From Knoxdaviesia capensis (lineage: Eukaryota > Ascomycota > Sordariomycetes > Microascales > Gondwanamycetaceae): 64,000 bases of DNA. The translations under genes and the position numbers were made by a program. The notes under the pieces are model-generated. The model saw only the letters and a list, made by a program, of their open reading frames with translations. It was not told where the DNA came from and made no database searches. The stretch is from contig LNGK01000003.1 in assembly GCA_001510575.1 (NCBI GenBank), positions 2,581,369-2,645,368 on the forward strand. Reading direction: 5' to 3'. Shown here piece by piece: positions 49,532-60,069 of the stretch; within the stretch, counting starts at the first letter, position 1; every line of letters starts with the position of its first letter.

Positions 49532-51226
49532 TCACTGCTTCACTTTAGCCGTCAGACCATGCAAGGTCTTGTCAATACCAAGGGTGGGCTTCAAGACTGC
49601 GTCGTACACCACAGCGAACGGAAGCAAGACAATTCCGGCTACCAGTAAAGCATCGAAGATGTGTGCTAGCCACCAGAAGTGCTGTTTGCCAATTGAGCAA
49701 GCCTGGTACTCAAACTTCCACCGCCACTCAGCTTCATCAAACCAGGCACTGAAGAGGCCAACATTGCCTCCGAAATCTCCCATCATACTGCGAACCGTCA
49801 CCTCACGAACACCAGGAATGGTCGCGGTTCCGGGGATGGACAGTTTATTTGCCATTTGCCACGTCCGCACTTCCCAGTGCCGATCAGAAGGCAGGGTCCC
49901 ATTGGTTTGGTTGATGAAGTGAAATGTATCGCAGCCGGCATGATCGTGTCCGTTCAAAATGACACCGGGGCGGCCACGTCCAGCAGCGGGTGCCTTTGGG
50001 TCGCCGCTCATCCCAAGAATTCCCTCGAGAAACCCACGACTAGCGTCGGATGAAAGTTGGTATTGCTCCTTCACGCCACCTCCATCGATATCGGTATGAA
50101 AGTCAAAGAAGGGCGCATCAACACAAACTCCCTTCGGTTTGAAGAGAGGAATGTGAGTCAGGATGACCGTAAAATGGCCATCGTACTCAACAGCTGAAGA
50201 GGAATCAATCACAGCGTTAATGAAAGAGTAAGTCGCATCTTGCAGAGTTGTGTTCTTGACGGGGGTGTCCAAGTTCATCGAGTTGAGCACGATGATACGG
50301 AGTTCCGGTAGAATACGTGTCGAGTCTTGGTTGGTTGTCTCGTCATATAGCGTCGGCATCAGGGAATCGGAGATAGGGAGCTCGAACCGAAGTTCGTAAT
50401 TCGGCTTTCCGTATACTCGTTCGAATCGCTGAATCATCTCATCGGTCAAGTCACCCGCATACCCAATATCATGGTTTCCAGCGATATTGATAATGCGTTT
50501 CCTCCAAGCCTCAGACTGGGTATCGTTACCGCCCACATATCCCGATATGTCGTATTCTTGTGCGGGATACATAGCTAGATCGTCAGGGACGCGCTCCGTT
50601 CCGCTAAACACCCGATCCCAAAACCGGACCCCCCTCCGGTCGAACTCGGCATCGTCAATCCATTGGCTTCCAACCAAATCTCCCAAGACAGTTATATGGC
50701 TGGGCTCAACCCACCATGACATTGTCCGATAGATATGAGCAAGATAGAAGTCGTTTCCGAGAAGATCGATTCGTTTGCGAAGTGACGTAAACTCGTTCGG
50801 GACATCGTCGAACCAAATATCAATGAAATCGTGGCAGATTTGCTGCATCCGAAGCCATAAGCTCGCGTGCGTTGTTTTGAACAGCATATGGTTGATTACA
50901 CGCTTCGCGTTAGGCATATGGCCCAGCCATATTGTTGGAATAGAAGTATCGCCCTCAATTTGAGGATCCGCAATCGTCAACAATCGGAATGGAGCTTGTG
51001 TTCGTGGGAGTCCGAGGATTTGTCCGGGAATATTTGCAGGAAGTCGACGTCGCGCTGTGTCAACGAAAGCCGCGTATTGGCTATCGGAGAGTCCATTGGC
51101 CTGCGGTGGTAATGGAAACGCACATTGCTGGGCAATCGGGTAAAGATAGAGGTAAAGAGTCGATGCTATTGCAAGAGGGAGGAGTAGGCCAAGGCCCCGG
51201 AGGATGAGAGATGTCGAGGAGTGCAT
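49532..51226 (-). CDS. Ted1/Cdc1-type membrane metallophosphoesterase
   Basis: A single uninterrupted exon encodes 564 residues. The calcineurin-like phosphoesterase motifs are complete: ADPQ (Asp87), GDLVGSQW (182-189), GNHD (250-253), THIP (357-360) and GHDH (426-429). There is an N-terminal hydrophobic anchor (about 8-30) and a second one near the C terminus (about 520-543), so the catalytic part faces the lumen between two membrane passes. Yeast Cdc1 and Ted1 and human PGAP5 belong to this family and remove ethanolamine phosphate from GPI-anchor glycans in the ER, using manganese. That role is inferred from the family and from the two-anchor layout; which of the fungal paralogues it is cannot be decided here. 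Confidence 0.87.
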   Translation of the reverse strand: MHSSTSLILRGLGLLLPLAIASTLYLYLYPIAQQCAFPLPPQANGLSDSQYAAFVDTARRRLPANIPGQILGLPRTQAPFRLLTIADPQIEGDTSIPTIWLGHMPNAKRVINHMLFKTTHASLWLRMQQICHDFIDIWFDDVPNEFTSLRKRIDLLGNDFYLAHIYRTMSWWVEPSHITVLGDLVGSQWIDDAEFDRRGVRFWDRVFSGTERVPDDLAMYPAQEYDISGYVGGNDTQSEAWRKRIINIAGNHDIGYAGDLTDEMIQRFERVYGKPNYELRFELPISDSLMPTLYDETTNQDSTRILPELRIIVLNSMNLDTPVKNTTLQDATYSFINAVIDSSSAVEYDGHFTVILTHIPLFKPKGVCVDAPFFDFHTDIDGGGVKEQYQLSSDASRGFLEGILGMSGDPKAPAAGRGRPGVILNGHDHAGCDTFHFINQTNGTLPSDRHWEVRTWQMANKLSIPGTATIPGVREVTVRSMMGDFGGNVGLFSAWFDEAEWRWKFEYQACSIGKQHFWWLAHIFDALLVAGIVLLPFAVVYDAVLKPTLGIDKTLHGLTAKVKQ

Positions 51227-51821
51227 GTATGCCGTGGCATGTGATAACCGGGTTTTAAGGGGCGTGCTTGACGTGAACTGAAATTTGTGAAGAAAGCTAA
51301 TTGGGGGTGGACTTAAAAAAGAAGTTCGGGGAGGAGAGCTAACATCATCAAGAGGGTAAAGTATCCGTATAGACGAGGATATTGAAAGAGGTTTGAATCA
51401 AACTCGATATGTTTATGGATTGAGAATGATATGTAGATGCAGAGCAGATAAATCTTGCATACAAAGTAAACAAAACTGCTCGCTCGTACTCGTGGAGATG
51501 TTGAAATTTTTCAAAGCACAGATGAAATCTTTGCCAAGAAGGGGTCAACTGCTTCAAGTATTAGGGTTGAGCCGTACACATTAACCCTAATTCTGGTCCA
51601 GTTAAACCTTGATGGTCAGTGAGTACTGTACATGCATAGCATCACGGTGGAGTTACCAGGGCCCGTTAATTCATCAACCATTTCTATGCTAGTGTCCTAG
51701 GCCACGAGTTGAAACGATAAAGAAATGTCAATCGCACTACTAGACAGTTGACTGGCTAGTAATCATAGGATCAAGAAGAGAATACTTTGTGATAATTGGA
51801 TTTTTTTGGCAAAAGTTGCAG
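51227..51821. other. Intergenic, metallophosphoesterase promoter
   Basis: Upstream region of the minus-strand metallophosphoesterase and 3' flank of the next minus-strand gene. No feature recognised. Confidence 0.5.
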
Positions 51822-52241
51822 CTAAGCCCCATTTTCTTCCTGGTTGCCCTCACCATCCCCTAACGGCCATTCCACCGGGAATAGAATGTCTTCCGAGGGA
51901 TCAGTCGGAGAATTGAGAACATTGAAGGCGATGATGGACGATTCGGGGAGAGCAAGGGAAGACGGAGTCTCATCGCTGACAATGCTAATTCGGATCCATC
52001 CCTCGCTCTGATCATGGGGGTTCCTCAATCTCGCGAAGGCAAATCCAGAGTCTTCAGCACGGTCCGGGAGTTGAACCAGCTGTCCTGCTGGGCTTAGAAT
52101 TCCTTCCGGGTACCGTTGGCGAATGGCTGCATGTAGCGACTTAGAAATCTGCGCAAAGGTCTCATATGCTTCGGCAAATATGAAGAATGTGTAGGCTCCA
52201 TATTTGAACCGCAGAGATAGTGATTCTTCGTCAACTTTCAT
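51822..52241 (-). CDS. Small conserved fungal protein, unknown function
   Basis: A 139-residue acidic protein. The start (MKVDEESLSLRFKYGAYTFFIF) is followed by a helix-like stretch (TFAQISKSLHAAIRQRYPEGI) and a later strand-rich part that ends in FPVEWPLGDGEGNQEE. The alternation of strands and a helix at the front resembles a ubiquitin-like beta-grasp, but this is only an impression. I recall similar hypothetical proteins in ascomycetes with the pattern LSLRFK..GI..GW..I.I.D, without a known role. The start is supported by a probable 5'UTR intron (52355-52242, GTGAG donor, CTAAC branch) whose AG directly precedes the ATG. Confidence 0.7.
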   Translation of the reverse strand: MKVDEESLSLRFKYGAYTFFIFAEAYETFAQISKSLHAAIRQRYPEGILSPAGQLVQLPDRAEDSGFAFARLRNPHDQSEGWIRISIVSDETPSSLALPESSIIAFNVLNSPTDPSEDILFPVEWPLGDGEGNQEENGA

Positions 52242-52355
52242 CTATCACAGAAAAATCACCAGGAAAGAGTTAGGGGAATGGAGTTCTATCTAATTAAACG
52301 AAGTTTGTATGGATATATGGCTTGCCTTGGCACTTGTGGTCACTGTTACTCTCAC
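52242..52355 (-). other. Probable 5'UTR intron of the 139-residue gene
   Basis: On the minus strand the sequence AAAG/GTGAGAG leads to CCCTAACTC and then GTGATAG/ATG. Donor, branch and acceptor are all good and the length of 114 bp is usual. The upstream exon has no ATG, so the intron would lie wholly in the leader. Confidence 0.5.
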
Positions 52356-52829
52356 CTTTCCAGACGAAGAGGATAGTGTGTAGAAAGATGTGTTATGGTG
52401 AAATATATTTAGGGCTTATACTTCCAGAAGATAATAATAAACGACCAGGCATCTGTACCATGATATGCAGGATAATAACCTAGTTACTATTTTCGTGTTT
52501 GCTGGTGACACACATGTGAGACTAAACTCTCTAAAATTTTGATATGGGGTGCGTCCGATAAATACCCGGCACGTCTAGGGTTAGGGTTTGTTGCTTAACT
52601 GCATTCGTCCGTCCCTTGAAGAGTTCAGTAGACTCAGAAACCCGAAAATCTGGTCAAGGTTTCCTGCTCTTTGGACCGGCCAAAATTTGAGATGAAACGA
52701 GAAGTCAGATAACTTCCAGAAGATTCCAGAAGATTGCTTCTCATTCTCTGTTCGTCTTTAATTCATTTCTTTGCGTACACTATACACGAATTTGAAGATA
52801 GGAAATGTGACTCTTGCCATATCACGAGG
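52242..52829. other. Intergenic, divergent spacer
   Basis: Shared upstream DNA of the 139-residue gene (minus) and the dead antiporter (plus). Apart from the probable leader intron nothing is recognised. Confidence 0.45.
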
Positions 52830-55128
52830 AGCCCGGCATCAACCTGTTCAATGGGCCAACATTGGCCTGCGCCTCGTCCTATTTCTTGTCGGATTAGAAG
52901 TCAACTTGGGATATCTGTGTTAACTGGCGTGTTGCAGTCAGCGTTGCATCCCTAGATATGGCCATTCCATTCAGTCTTGGTGTTGCTGTCGCCGACGGTC
53001 TCTACCACGAGTTCAATGACGATCCTGGGACGGTTCATATAACGCTCGGTGTATAGGCCTTGTTCATTGGAATTGCCATGGCAATTACAGCTTTTCCAGT
53101 CGTCTGCCGCATCTTGACCTCGCTGAAACTCCTCAACACCATTGTCGGTGTGGTTGTCCTGGCATCGGGCATTGCGATCGATGTTATCGGCTGGGGTCTT
53201 CTTGCTCTCTGTGTCACACTCGTCAGTTCGGACAGTGGCATCACTGCACTTTATATCTTGCTGACCGCAGTTGGGTTCAGCTTGTTTCTGGCATTTGTTG
53301 TTCGACCACCTTTTATGTGGATGCTACGACGCACTGGAAGTCTGGAGAATGGACCAGCTCAGGGCGTTGTTGCACTAACACCTCTTCTTGGCATCCTCAA
53401 TTTTCACTCGGATTCTTGGTGTCCACACCATTTCGGCGCTTTCATGGTTGGATTGATGTGTCCCCACGAGGGAGGATTTGCTATAAAACTCACCGAGAAG
53501 ATCGAAGATCCCATCTCGACCCTGTTCGTCCCCCTTTTCTTTGCCTTCTCGTGTCTGAATACCAATCTGGCGCTTTTCGACAGCGGGGTGGTATGGGCTA
53601 GGTTATCTGCATCATCGTGGTGGCATGTTGCAGCAAACTCATCGGTGGCACGATAAGAGCTAGAATGAATGGTCTGCTGTGACGCGAGGGCGTAACCATC
53701 GGAACCCTCATGTTGTGCAAGGGCCTTGCTGAGTTGATCGCTCTCAACATTGTCCTCTAGGCGGAGATTCTGAGTACCCGCACCTTCACTATGTTCGTTG
53801 TTATGGCTTTGATCACAACATTCTCGACATCACCGCTGGTTATGTGGCTGTAACCGCCGTGGTATCAGAAGAAACTCGAGTTGTGGAGGCCAGGGTGGAT
53901 TAATTGGGATGGAACACTAGTTGAAGGCTTTCTGAGGATCAAATCGAGAAATTCCGCCGCCGCGATACGCCCGGCCGAAGAATGGTTAAGTTAGAGCTGA
54001 CAGCCTTTCCAGCATCATGTCGATGGTGCATCTGTTCACTAGCATCCCCCAAGCACAGCTCGCCGAACAAGTCGAAGTTGGACAACTAGCCCCCGACAAG
54101 AAAGAAAAGGCAGTAGCGGGTACGGCCACCGAAGCTGATGGCGGCCATGGATCAGAGCCCGAGGCTTCCCACGGAGGGCTTCAAATTTATGGATGCCGGC
54201 TTATTGAGCTGTCAGACCGTGGATCATCGGTGATGAAGGAGTCGGAATTTCAAGAACACCCGGACCGGGATACTGTTATCCGAGCATTCAGTTCTGCCGC
54301 TAGGATTTCTCAAAGAGATATGTTTATTTCGGCGCGCATATCAGTTGTTCCAGAAGTCTCGTTTGCAGCAACCTTGGCTAGCCAAGCGACCACTTTCAAC
54401 GGCGACCTCAGCCTCATTCCATTGAGCGAGACAGGGAGTCTAACGGAGTCTTCTGCCTTCAACCGGGTAAGTTATGGTGGAGTGTCTGCACTGGACAGCA
54501 GGGATTTTGCAGACTGGTCAGACAAACCTTTGATACCACCAGGCTCATCTCAAATACAGGCGTATATATCGACAAGACCCTGTTTATCTGTGAGCGGCTC
54601 GGTGCAAGCGGGAAGCCCGGCTTGCAGCGGCAGACAACCCGGGGTGCGATTGGCATTTCCGAAGCCAAATCCGCGACGGTCAGATTCAACTCATTTGGAA
54701 AGACGAGAAAGAAATGCATCCGCATCCTGGTTTCGGATCTCTATGCTCTCCGCCTCGGCTTCCAGTTTGCCCAGAATGAAACGATCCGTATTTCGGTCGT
54801 TGAGGCCTTTCGCGAAGGGGTTGATACTTCCGAGTACGACATACCCGTTTCTGTCCTCCACGCTTTCCGACAGCATACCTTTCGTCAAGATTTACAATGT
54901 CGATGATATATCGTCTGTGCTGGACTGTCTTGTGTCTAGACCTCCCGCGGAAACTAGGAGCCCTCTTCTTCTTAATGGCCGCATGACGCACACGACTTCT
55001 TTCGAATTAACCGGAGCAGACGATGCCGTAATCTTCAACATCCTCGGAACCGGAGTTGACCAGGGTACTCGGGGCGTGGGCATCGCAGGTGGTGCTGCGA
55101 CTGAGAAAGGGGTCAGATTTTTCTGCTA
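52830..55128 (+). pseudogene. Kha1-type K+/H+ antiporter (CPA2 family), decayed
   Basis: The intact family member is an about 900-residue protein with 12 membrane segments and a long cytosolic tail. Here the transmembrane part is recognisable but broken. ANIGLRLVLFLVGLEVNL (about 52,857) is out of frame with NWRVAVSVAS just after it. The next block (ALFIGIAMAITAFPVVCRI, KLLNTIVGVVVLASG, LCVTLVSSDSGITALYILLTAVGF, CPHEGGFAIKLTEKIED) holds to about 53,600. Stops are at 53053 (at a usual Gln), 53680 (usual Trp), 53758 (usual Gln) and 53851 (usual Tyr). The tail region remains open for 370 codons at 54017-55128 but slips frame near 54,480-54,600. Two stops fit CAG to TAG; the others and the frameshifts do not, so RIP alone cannot explain it. 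The first membrane segments are missing. Confidence 0.85.
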
Positions 55129-55705
55129 GTAAGTTGTTGGTCCAAGCCAAGGCGCCTTGTGGGCTTGTACCTGTAGCTAATCTGGAATGGAGTCTGTGTA
55201 ATGTCCGACAGATCTCAGATTACTGACCTTTAAATCTTTACGGGGTATTTTCCGCCTCGTTTGTTCGCTCGTTCATGTGTTGTTGGTGTTCTCGATGCCA
55301 AGATGTTCGCGCTTATTTAAAGTGGACCAATCACCTGTCGGCTATCGGGCGGGTCACCCCAGGAAACTTGAATTTACAGCGTGGCCTTTTCGTGAGGACA
55401 AGTTTCCGGGCATGCTGGTGTATGCCAGCTAGATAAAAACCTCCTCTGCCTTAATTTTTCGAACCTCACTCAACTCAGACCATATCTGTGCCAGAATTTA
55501 TTTTCTTGTCCAACGTTTTTTTCTTTTGCAAACCAGATACCACGTCTTGCATTTCTTGGTCTTTTCGTTTTCCTTTTTCTTCTTTTTTCTCTTCCGTCTT
55601 TTGTCTTGAATACAGAGTGCACACGCTTCGGGACTCCAGGAAGCTGTACTGATCTTGACGCTACTAAATTGGACCTGAGTTACCCACTTCCACTGCAGTA
55701 CCAAG
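55129..55705. other. Intergenic, promoter and leader of the PDI gene
   Basis: Contains a CCAAT box at 55327-55331, a CAGCGTG motif at 55377-55383, and a long pyrimidine-rich (CT) tract at about 55,500-55,612, which is a common feature just before transcription start sites of expressed fungal genes. Confidence 0.5.
55377..55383 (+). promoter_or_regulatory. Possible unfolded-protein-response element (CAGCGTG)
   Basis: CAGCGTG is the core of the yeast UPRE bound by Hac1. It lies about 325 bp upstream of an ER protein disulfide isomerase, a typical Hac1 target. A seven-base match can be chance, and it does not fit the published Aspergillus HacA consensus at every position. Confidence 0.3.
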
Positions 55706-57211
55706 ATGAAATACTCGAGTGCCTTTGCCACCGTCCTGGCACTCCTGACTGCGCAGGCGGAGGCCAGTCTCTATACCAAAAACTCTCCTGTTCTGCAGGT
55801 TGACCAGAAGAGCTACAACAAGCTAATTTCCGGCTCAAACTACACTTCGGTATGGTTCTGATGTTATGCACATTCTAGACGCCCGTGAGTCGGCTTGAGG
55901 CTAACTGTTGGCAACACAATTATTTAGATCGTGGAATTCTATGCACCATGGTGTGGCCACTGCAAGAACCTCAAGCCTGCTTTCGAGAAAGCCGCCAAAA
56001 ACCTGGCCGGTTTGGCCAAGGTCGCTGCAGTGAACTGCGATGAAGAGTCCAACAAGGCCTTCTGCGGCTCCATGGGGGTTCAAGGCTTTCCCACGCTGAA
56101 GATCGTCCGCCCTGGCAAGAAATACGGCAAGCCCGTGGTTGAGGATTACCAAGGAGCGCGTTCTGCAGCCGCGATTGCTGAAGTTGTTCTGTCGAAGATC
56201 AACAACCACGTCCGCAAAGTGTCTGATGCTGACCTGGATGATTTCCTTGGCAATGAATCTGGTGCCCCCCGCGCCATCCTCTTCTCCGAGAAGGGCTCCA
56301 CGAGCGCACTTATTCGCAGTCTTGCCATCGATTTCCTGGGTTCGATTCCGTTTGCTCAGATCAAAAGCACCGAAAGGGAAGCTGCCGCTCTCTTTCACAT
56401 CGAGAGCTACCCGTCGTTGGTTCTCGTGAAGGGCGATTCGTTCGAGATTTACTCCGGAGAGATGACCAAGGCTGGTATGCTCGAGTTCCTTTCTAAGGCA
56501 GCGGAGCCCAACCCTGATGCCACTGGCGGTCTAGCGCCGGCGGCAGCTAAGAAGAGCTCAACCAAGCCCAAGAAGGAGAAGAAGGAGGCCCAGGACACGG
56601 CCCCGAAGGAGGATGCCGCCGCGGATTCCGCCTCCGAGCCGGAAGCTCAAGCTAGCGAGGATGCCGAGCCCGAAAAGGCCAAGAAGCCGTTGGACCTCCC
56701 ATTCACTCCTCTGCCGATTGCCGTGAAGACTGAAAACCTCGCAAACGATTGCCTCAACGCCAAGGCTGGAACATGTGTTCTTGCGTTTTTTCCTATCACA
56801 CCTGACGAGAACTCGGACACTGCGTTCCTTGGCCTCTCTCAGATTGCTGACAAGTACAAGCAGAAAGACCAGAAACTGTTCCCCATGTACATCCTCCCCA
56901 TGATGGATGAATCCGTCAAGGACCTCCACGAGAAGCTTGGACTTACCGGCATTGTGGACGTTGTTGCCGTGAATGTCAAGCGTGGCTGGATGAAGACTTT
57001 TGGCGGAGAATTCACGAAGGCGTCGTTCGAGTCATGGGTTGATTCCATTCGCATGAGTGAGGGAGAAAAGCAGAAGCTTCCTGAAGGAATTGCATTGGCG
57101 CCTGGAGTCCAGAGCGAGAGCAAGCCGGCGCCGCCCGCGGACGCTGAAGCATCCATTGTGGCCGAGCCGGCTTTTGAAGAGAGCGCACCCCCTAGTCACG
57201 ACGAACTGTGA
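55706..57211 (+). CDS. ER protein disulfide isomerase, single thioredoxin domain, HDEL
   Basis: Two exons, 55706-55849 and 55928-57211 (78-bp intron), encode 475 residues. A signal peptide (about 1-20) is followed by a thioredoxin domain with the active site WCGHC (Cys57, Cys60). A second thioredoxin-like fold without an active site follows. Then comes a Lys/Glu/Ala-rich linker (about 248-300) and a further domain (about 305-430) lacking a CxxC pair. The protein ends in HDEL, the ER retrieval signal. It should form or shuffle disulfides in newly made secreted proteins in the ER lumen. One redox site makes it closer to Mpd1/P5-type fungal PDIs than to the two-site Pdi1. The neighbour RRP41 is convergent. 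Confidence 0.92.
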
Positions 57212-57636
57212 ACGGGGATGGGCGGCTGTGCAAGGATCTGTCTGCTAGGTAGACTGCGCTTATGTTTGGGGAAATGAGGGGGAGACGGGACCTATTGATT
57301 GTAACAACCTGGACTGGCTATTCCACCCCTTCCCGTATCGGACCCCGCCGGTCCGTATTGTAATTCTTATTCGCTAGCTAACAAAGTCTGAGGTCCGATT
57401 TCTCAAGTCCGTGAAACCCTATCGTGGAAACAATTGGGTTCCTATTGCTAACTGAGTGTCCACATGTTAATTCCATATCTGGTAACTGGTGTCCCTCCCG
57501 CGGTCACAAAACGTAGTCAAGGAAGAACAACACGGAATGCGCCGCGATATGACCAGTAGTTCATGTTGGAAGATTACAAGCACAGAGCGGAGATGTGCAT
57601 GTTCGCAAAGAAAACGAAAGCGAAGCTCTCTTTCCC
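57212..57636. other. Convergent 3' spacer between PDI and RRP41
   Basis: Holds both 3' untranslated ends. No other feature recognised. Confidence 0.5.
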
Positions 57637-58492
57637 TCATTGACTTATCAACCCATTACTAACGGCTTGGTTTCCCCGATCCTGAATAACTTGGTTTAGG
57701 AACGTGCGCATTTGTTTGCACCCCTCAATTGCGACGGACAGCATGCCCTCAACACGCGAGATCTGGATCCGGCTTTCCGAAACGAGCATCACCACATGTT
57801 CCGAGGCGCCGAGCGTCGCTACAGTGAGGAACGGCAGCTCCTGCTCCTCTTGGGTATTTAGATCGATCAGCGGATCGGCCGATTCGTCGGCGGCCGCGTA
57901 TGTGGACGTCGAGCCCGCCGTGCAGGCGGCGACGTAGTCTGTCATGGGAATGCCCGCATCGACAAGCGCAAGCGTCGCGGCGTTGACCATCGCAGCGAGG
58001 AGGGAGCCGTCTTGCGAGAGGACGTGCAGTGCGATCGATACTACACTGTGGGGGAAATGCTGGGTGTGGAGAGTCGCGGCAAAGGTTTTCGCAATCGCCG
58101 TTTCGAGTTCTTGCGTGCGCCTGGTGGAAAAGCAAAGTTAGTATTTCGTCTGACACTGCAGCTCGCGGACCCCTAAAGACTGAAGAGAATACTTGCTTGT
58201 CATTTCTGGCGCGGCGTTTGCGATCAACACTACTGAATCCTGCGAACACAATGTTCACAACAATAGCAGCACTTGCTGACTGGCTTTGGCTCGCCGCAAT
58301 GCCCGGGCGCCGGATGGATTCGCTGGGCCCGTTGATGATGCACATCACTTTCGTGTTCCCCATCTCCAGGTAGCTGGAACCATCGGCAGCTTCTTGTGTC
58401 CGCACCTGGCCGTGAAGCCGCCGAATCTCGCTCCAGCGGCGGCCATCCGTCCGGAGGAGGCCAAGAGAGTATATCGAAGAGTCTAGAGGCAT
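57637..58492 (-). CDS. RRP41: Exosome core subunit Rrp41 (Ski6), RNase PH fold
   Basis: Exons 58492-58197 and 58120-57637 encode 259 residues. The N terminus (GLLRTDGRRWSEIRRL) and the phosphate-site region match the Rrp41/Ski6 branch of RNase PH-like proteins, as do QDGSLLAAMVNAATLALVDAGIPM and the C-terminal VATLGASEHVVMLVSESRI. Rrp41 pairs with Rrp45 in the six-subunit ring of the RNA exosome, which handles 3'-5' RNA decay and rRNA processing in nucleus and cytosol. The eukaryotic ring subunit has no catalytic activity itself. The 76-bp intron starts with GCAAGT instead of GT; only this donor joins ..ARNDK to RTQELETAIA in frame, the usual continuation. The gene is tandem with the F-box-like gene upstream. 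Confidence 0.9.
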
Positions 58493-58932
58493 GTCAGTTA
58501 TGTGATCGTGGTATCTTGGACCACTGGTTCCAGATCAAAAGCCTTATGCGGTTGTTTGCTGGGGAGTTTCTGGGAGTCGTTTGTGACTTCTGGAGTTTTG
58601 CTTGCACGGGTCAGCCAAAAAAAAAAAACAAAAAAAAGTTGCAGTTTTCGGCCACTATCTTTGAAAAGTGGAGCTGGGGTTTTTTTTGGGGTTGACTTTA
58701 GACCGACTAGGGTTACAGTTACAGGCTGGCGCAGAGCGAAAAGCTATCAGACTATAAAATATCAAGGACATGCGAACTGAACACTGGAGGTTTATGGAAG
58801 ATACCCGTATGTACATGCGATTGGAATTACAAGTAGTGAATGCAGGACAAGAGCGAGCTAATGATGGAACGAATGCTGCTGGCGATGGAAAAAAACAGAG
58901 ACACCGAAACAGAAAAATTGGCCAGCTGAAGT
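58493..58932. other. Intergenic, RRP41 promoter
   Basis: Contains poly-A and poly-T runs at about 58,618-58,636 and 58,679-58,686. Nothing else recognised. Confidence 0.5.
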
Positions 58933-60069
58933 TCAAGATGCTACCGCAGTCATGACAGGCAAGACGGACGACTCAACCGATCCAATCTCGGCCTTACCGA
59001 CCTGGATAAACGCCTGCTCGTCAAACTCATCCGCCGAGCTGCCGAGCCACCCGCGCTGCGGGCCAAACGAAATCGTGTATCCGCCCGCCTTGACCGAGCG
59101 CAGCAGGCTGCGCATCAGGGCGCCCGACTTCTTCACGCTGGGCCACGCGTCGAACTCGACGGTGCGCGGGCTCGGCAGTGTAGTGAGCACCTGGCGCAGC
59201 AGGTTCTGCGAGAACCGCTCGTAAAAGCCGTCCTCCTGGCGGAAGCCCTTGAACGTGTTGTCGCTCGGGTCGCACTCGACGAAAACGCTGACGCGGTGCA
59301 CCCGCGCGCAGTCGGCCAGGCCCAGCGCGTCGTTGACGACCCAGCCGCGCGGCGGCTGGCTCCAGCCCGGGCCTAGACGCACTTCGAGGGACGTGATGCT
59401 GGCGCGCTGGTGCGGCTTCAGCCGCGCCAGCAGCGGCTTCTTGGTCTTGAAGAAGCGGCCGGGGTGTGTAGGGAATACGCGGAAGGTCCGCGACGAGAAG
59501 AAGTAGTCGGACGCCTCGCCGCGCACGAGGCGGCAGGTACGCAGCAGGCCGAGGGATTTATGGATGCGCTTGTGGTTTTCGGGGTCGAGGTCAATGACGC
59601 GGCCGGTGTTCAAGAAGAAGAGCTCGTACACGCGGAGGCGCAGTTCTGTGGGGAGATCCAGGAACCGAAACGGCTTGGGCTTCACGCGCTTCACCCGTCT
59701 CGGGGGCGGGGCTTGGTCGACGGCGATGTTGGGGTCGGATCCCAAGCGCAGAGATGTGGCCAGAGAAGATGCGAGGGTGTGCACATCATCGGCGGCGTCA
59801 GAGGCTGCGACGTCGTCGTCGTTGTCGTCATCGCTCGCATCGCTGCTCTGGTCAGAAGTAGTTCCTGCTCCGACCTGGCCTTGCGCAACGGCTGGCACAG
59901 GATCAATCGGCGGGGCGGGCGATTGCACGGGCGCCGCAGGGGGGTTCGGAGCGGGCGATGATGTGCTGGTTGCAGGCGGCTTCGGGGATGCTTGAATCCG
60001 GATGATCTTAGGTCCGGACGACGAGGAAACCCGGGCCTGCTTGGCCTTGGCCTTGGATTTTGGAGGCAT
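58933..60069 (-). CDS. F-box-like / 2EXR-type fungal protein, unknown function
   Basis: A single exon encodes 378 residues. The first 130 residues are a low-complexity basic and Pro/Ala/Ser-rich tail with an acidic run (DASDDDNDDD near 77-86). At 134-151 the segment FRFLDLPTELRLRVYELF matches the short F-box-like motif (LP.E.R..IY) that opens the many fungal 2EXR/DUF7730-type proteins. It is followed by LLRTCRLVRGEA, the usual second helix, and a conserved-looking globular part. Such proteins are often annotated as F-box-like, but most have no known partner, so a ubiquitin-ligase role is only a guess. The coding sequence is GC-rich. It is divergent from TIM50, with 677 bp between the starts. 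Confidence 0.75.
   Translation of the reverse strand: MPPKSKAKAKQARVSSSSGPKIIRIQASPKPPATSTSSPAPNPPAAPVQSPAPPIDPVPAVAQGQVGAGTTSDQSSDASDDDNDDDVAASDAADDVHTLASSLATSLRLGSDPNIAVDQAPPPRRVKRVKPKPFRFLDLPTELRLRVYELFFLNTGRVIDLDPENHKRIHKSLGLLRTCRLVRGEASDYFFSSRTFRVFPTHPGRFFKTKKPLLARLKPHQRASITSLEVRLGPGWSQPPRGWVVNDALGLADCARVHRVSVFVECDPSDNTFKGFRQEDGFYERFSQNLLRQVLTTLPSPRTVEFDAWPSVKKSGALMRSLLRSVKAGGYTISFGPQRGWLGSSADEFDEQAFIQVGKAEIGSVESSVLPVMTAVAS

Noticed and set aside
51560..51600. Telomere-like TTAGGG/CCCTAA near 51,563-51,592
   Set aside because: Only single isolated hexamer matches, no tandem array, so chance is enough.
54017..55128. The 370-codon open frame as a stand-alone gene
   Set aside because: It is the cytosolic tail of the Kha1-type antiporter with a frame slip; it has no membrane part and upstream sequence is clearly its broken N-terminal part.
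59410..59995. Long open frames on the + strand here
   Set aside because: They are antisense to the F-box-like gene in GC-rich DNA and show only low-complexity Arg/Gly/Ala/Val content.
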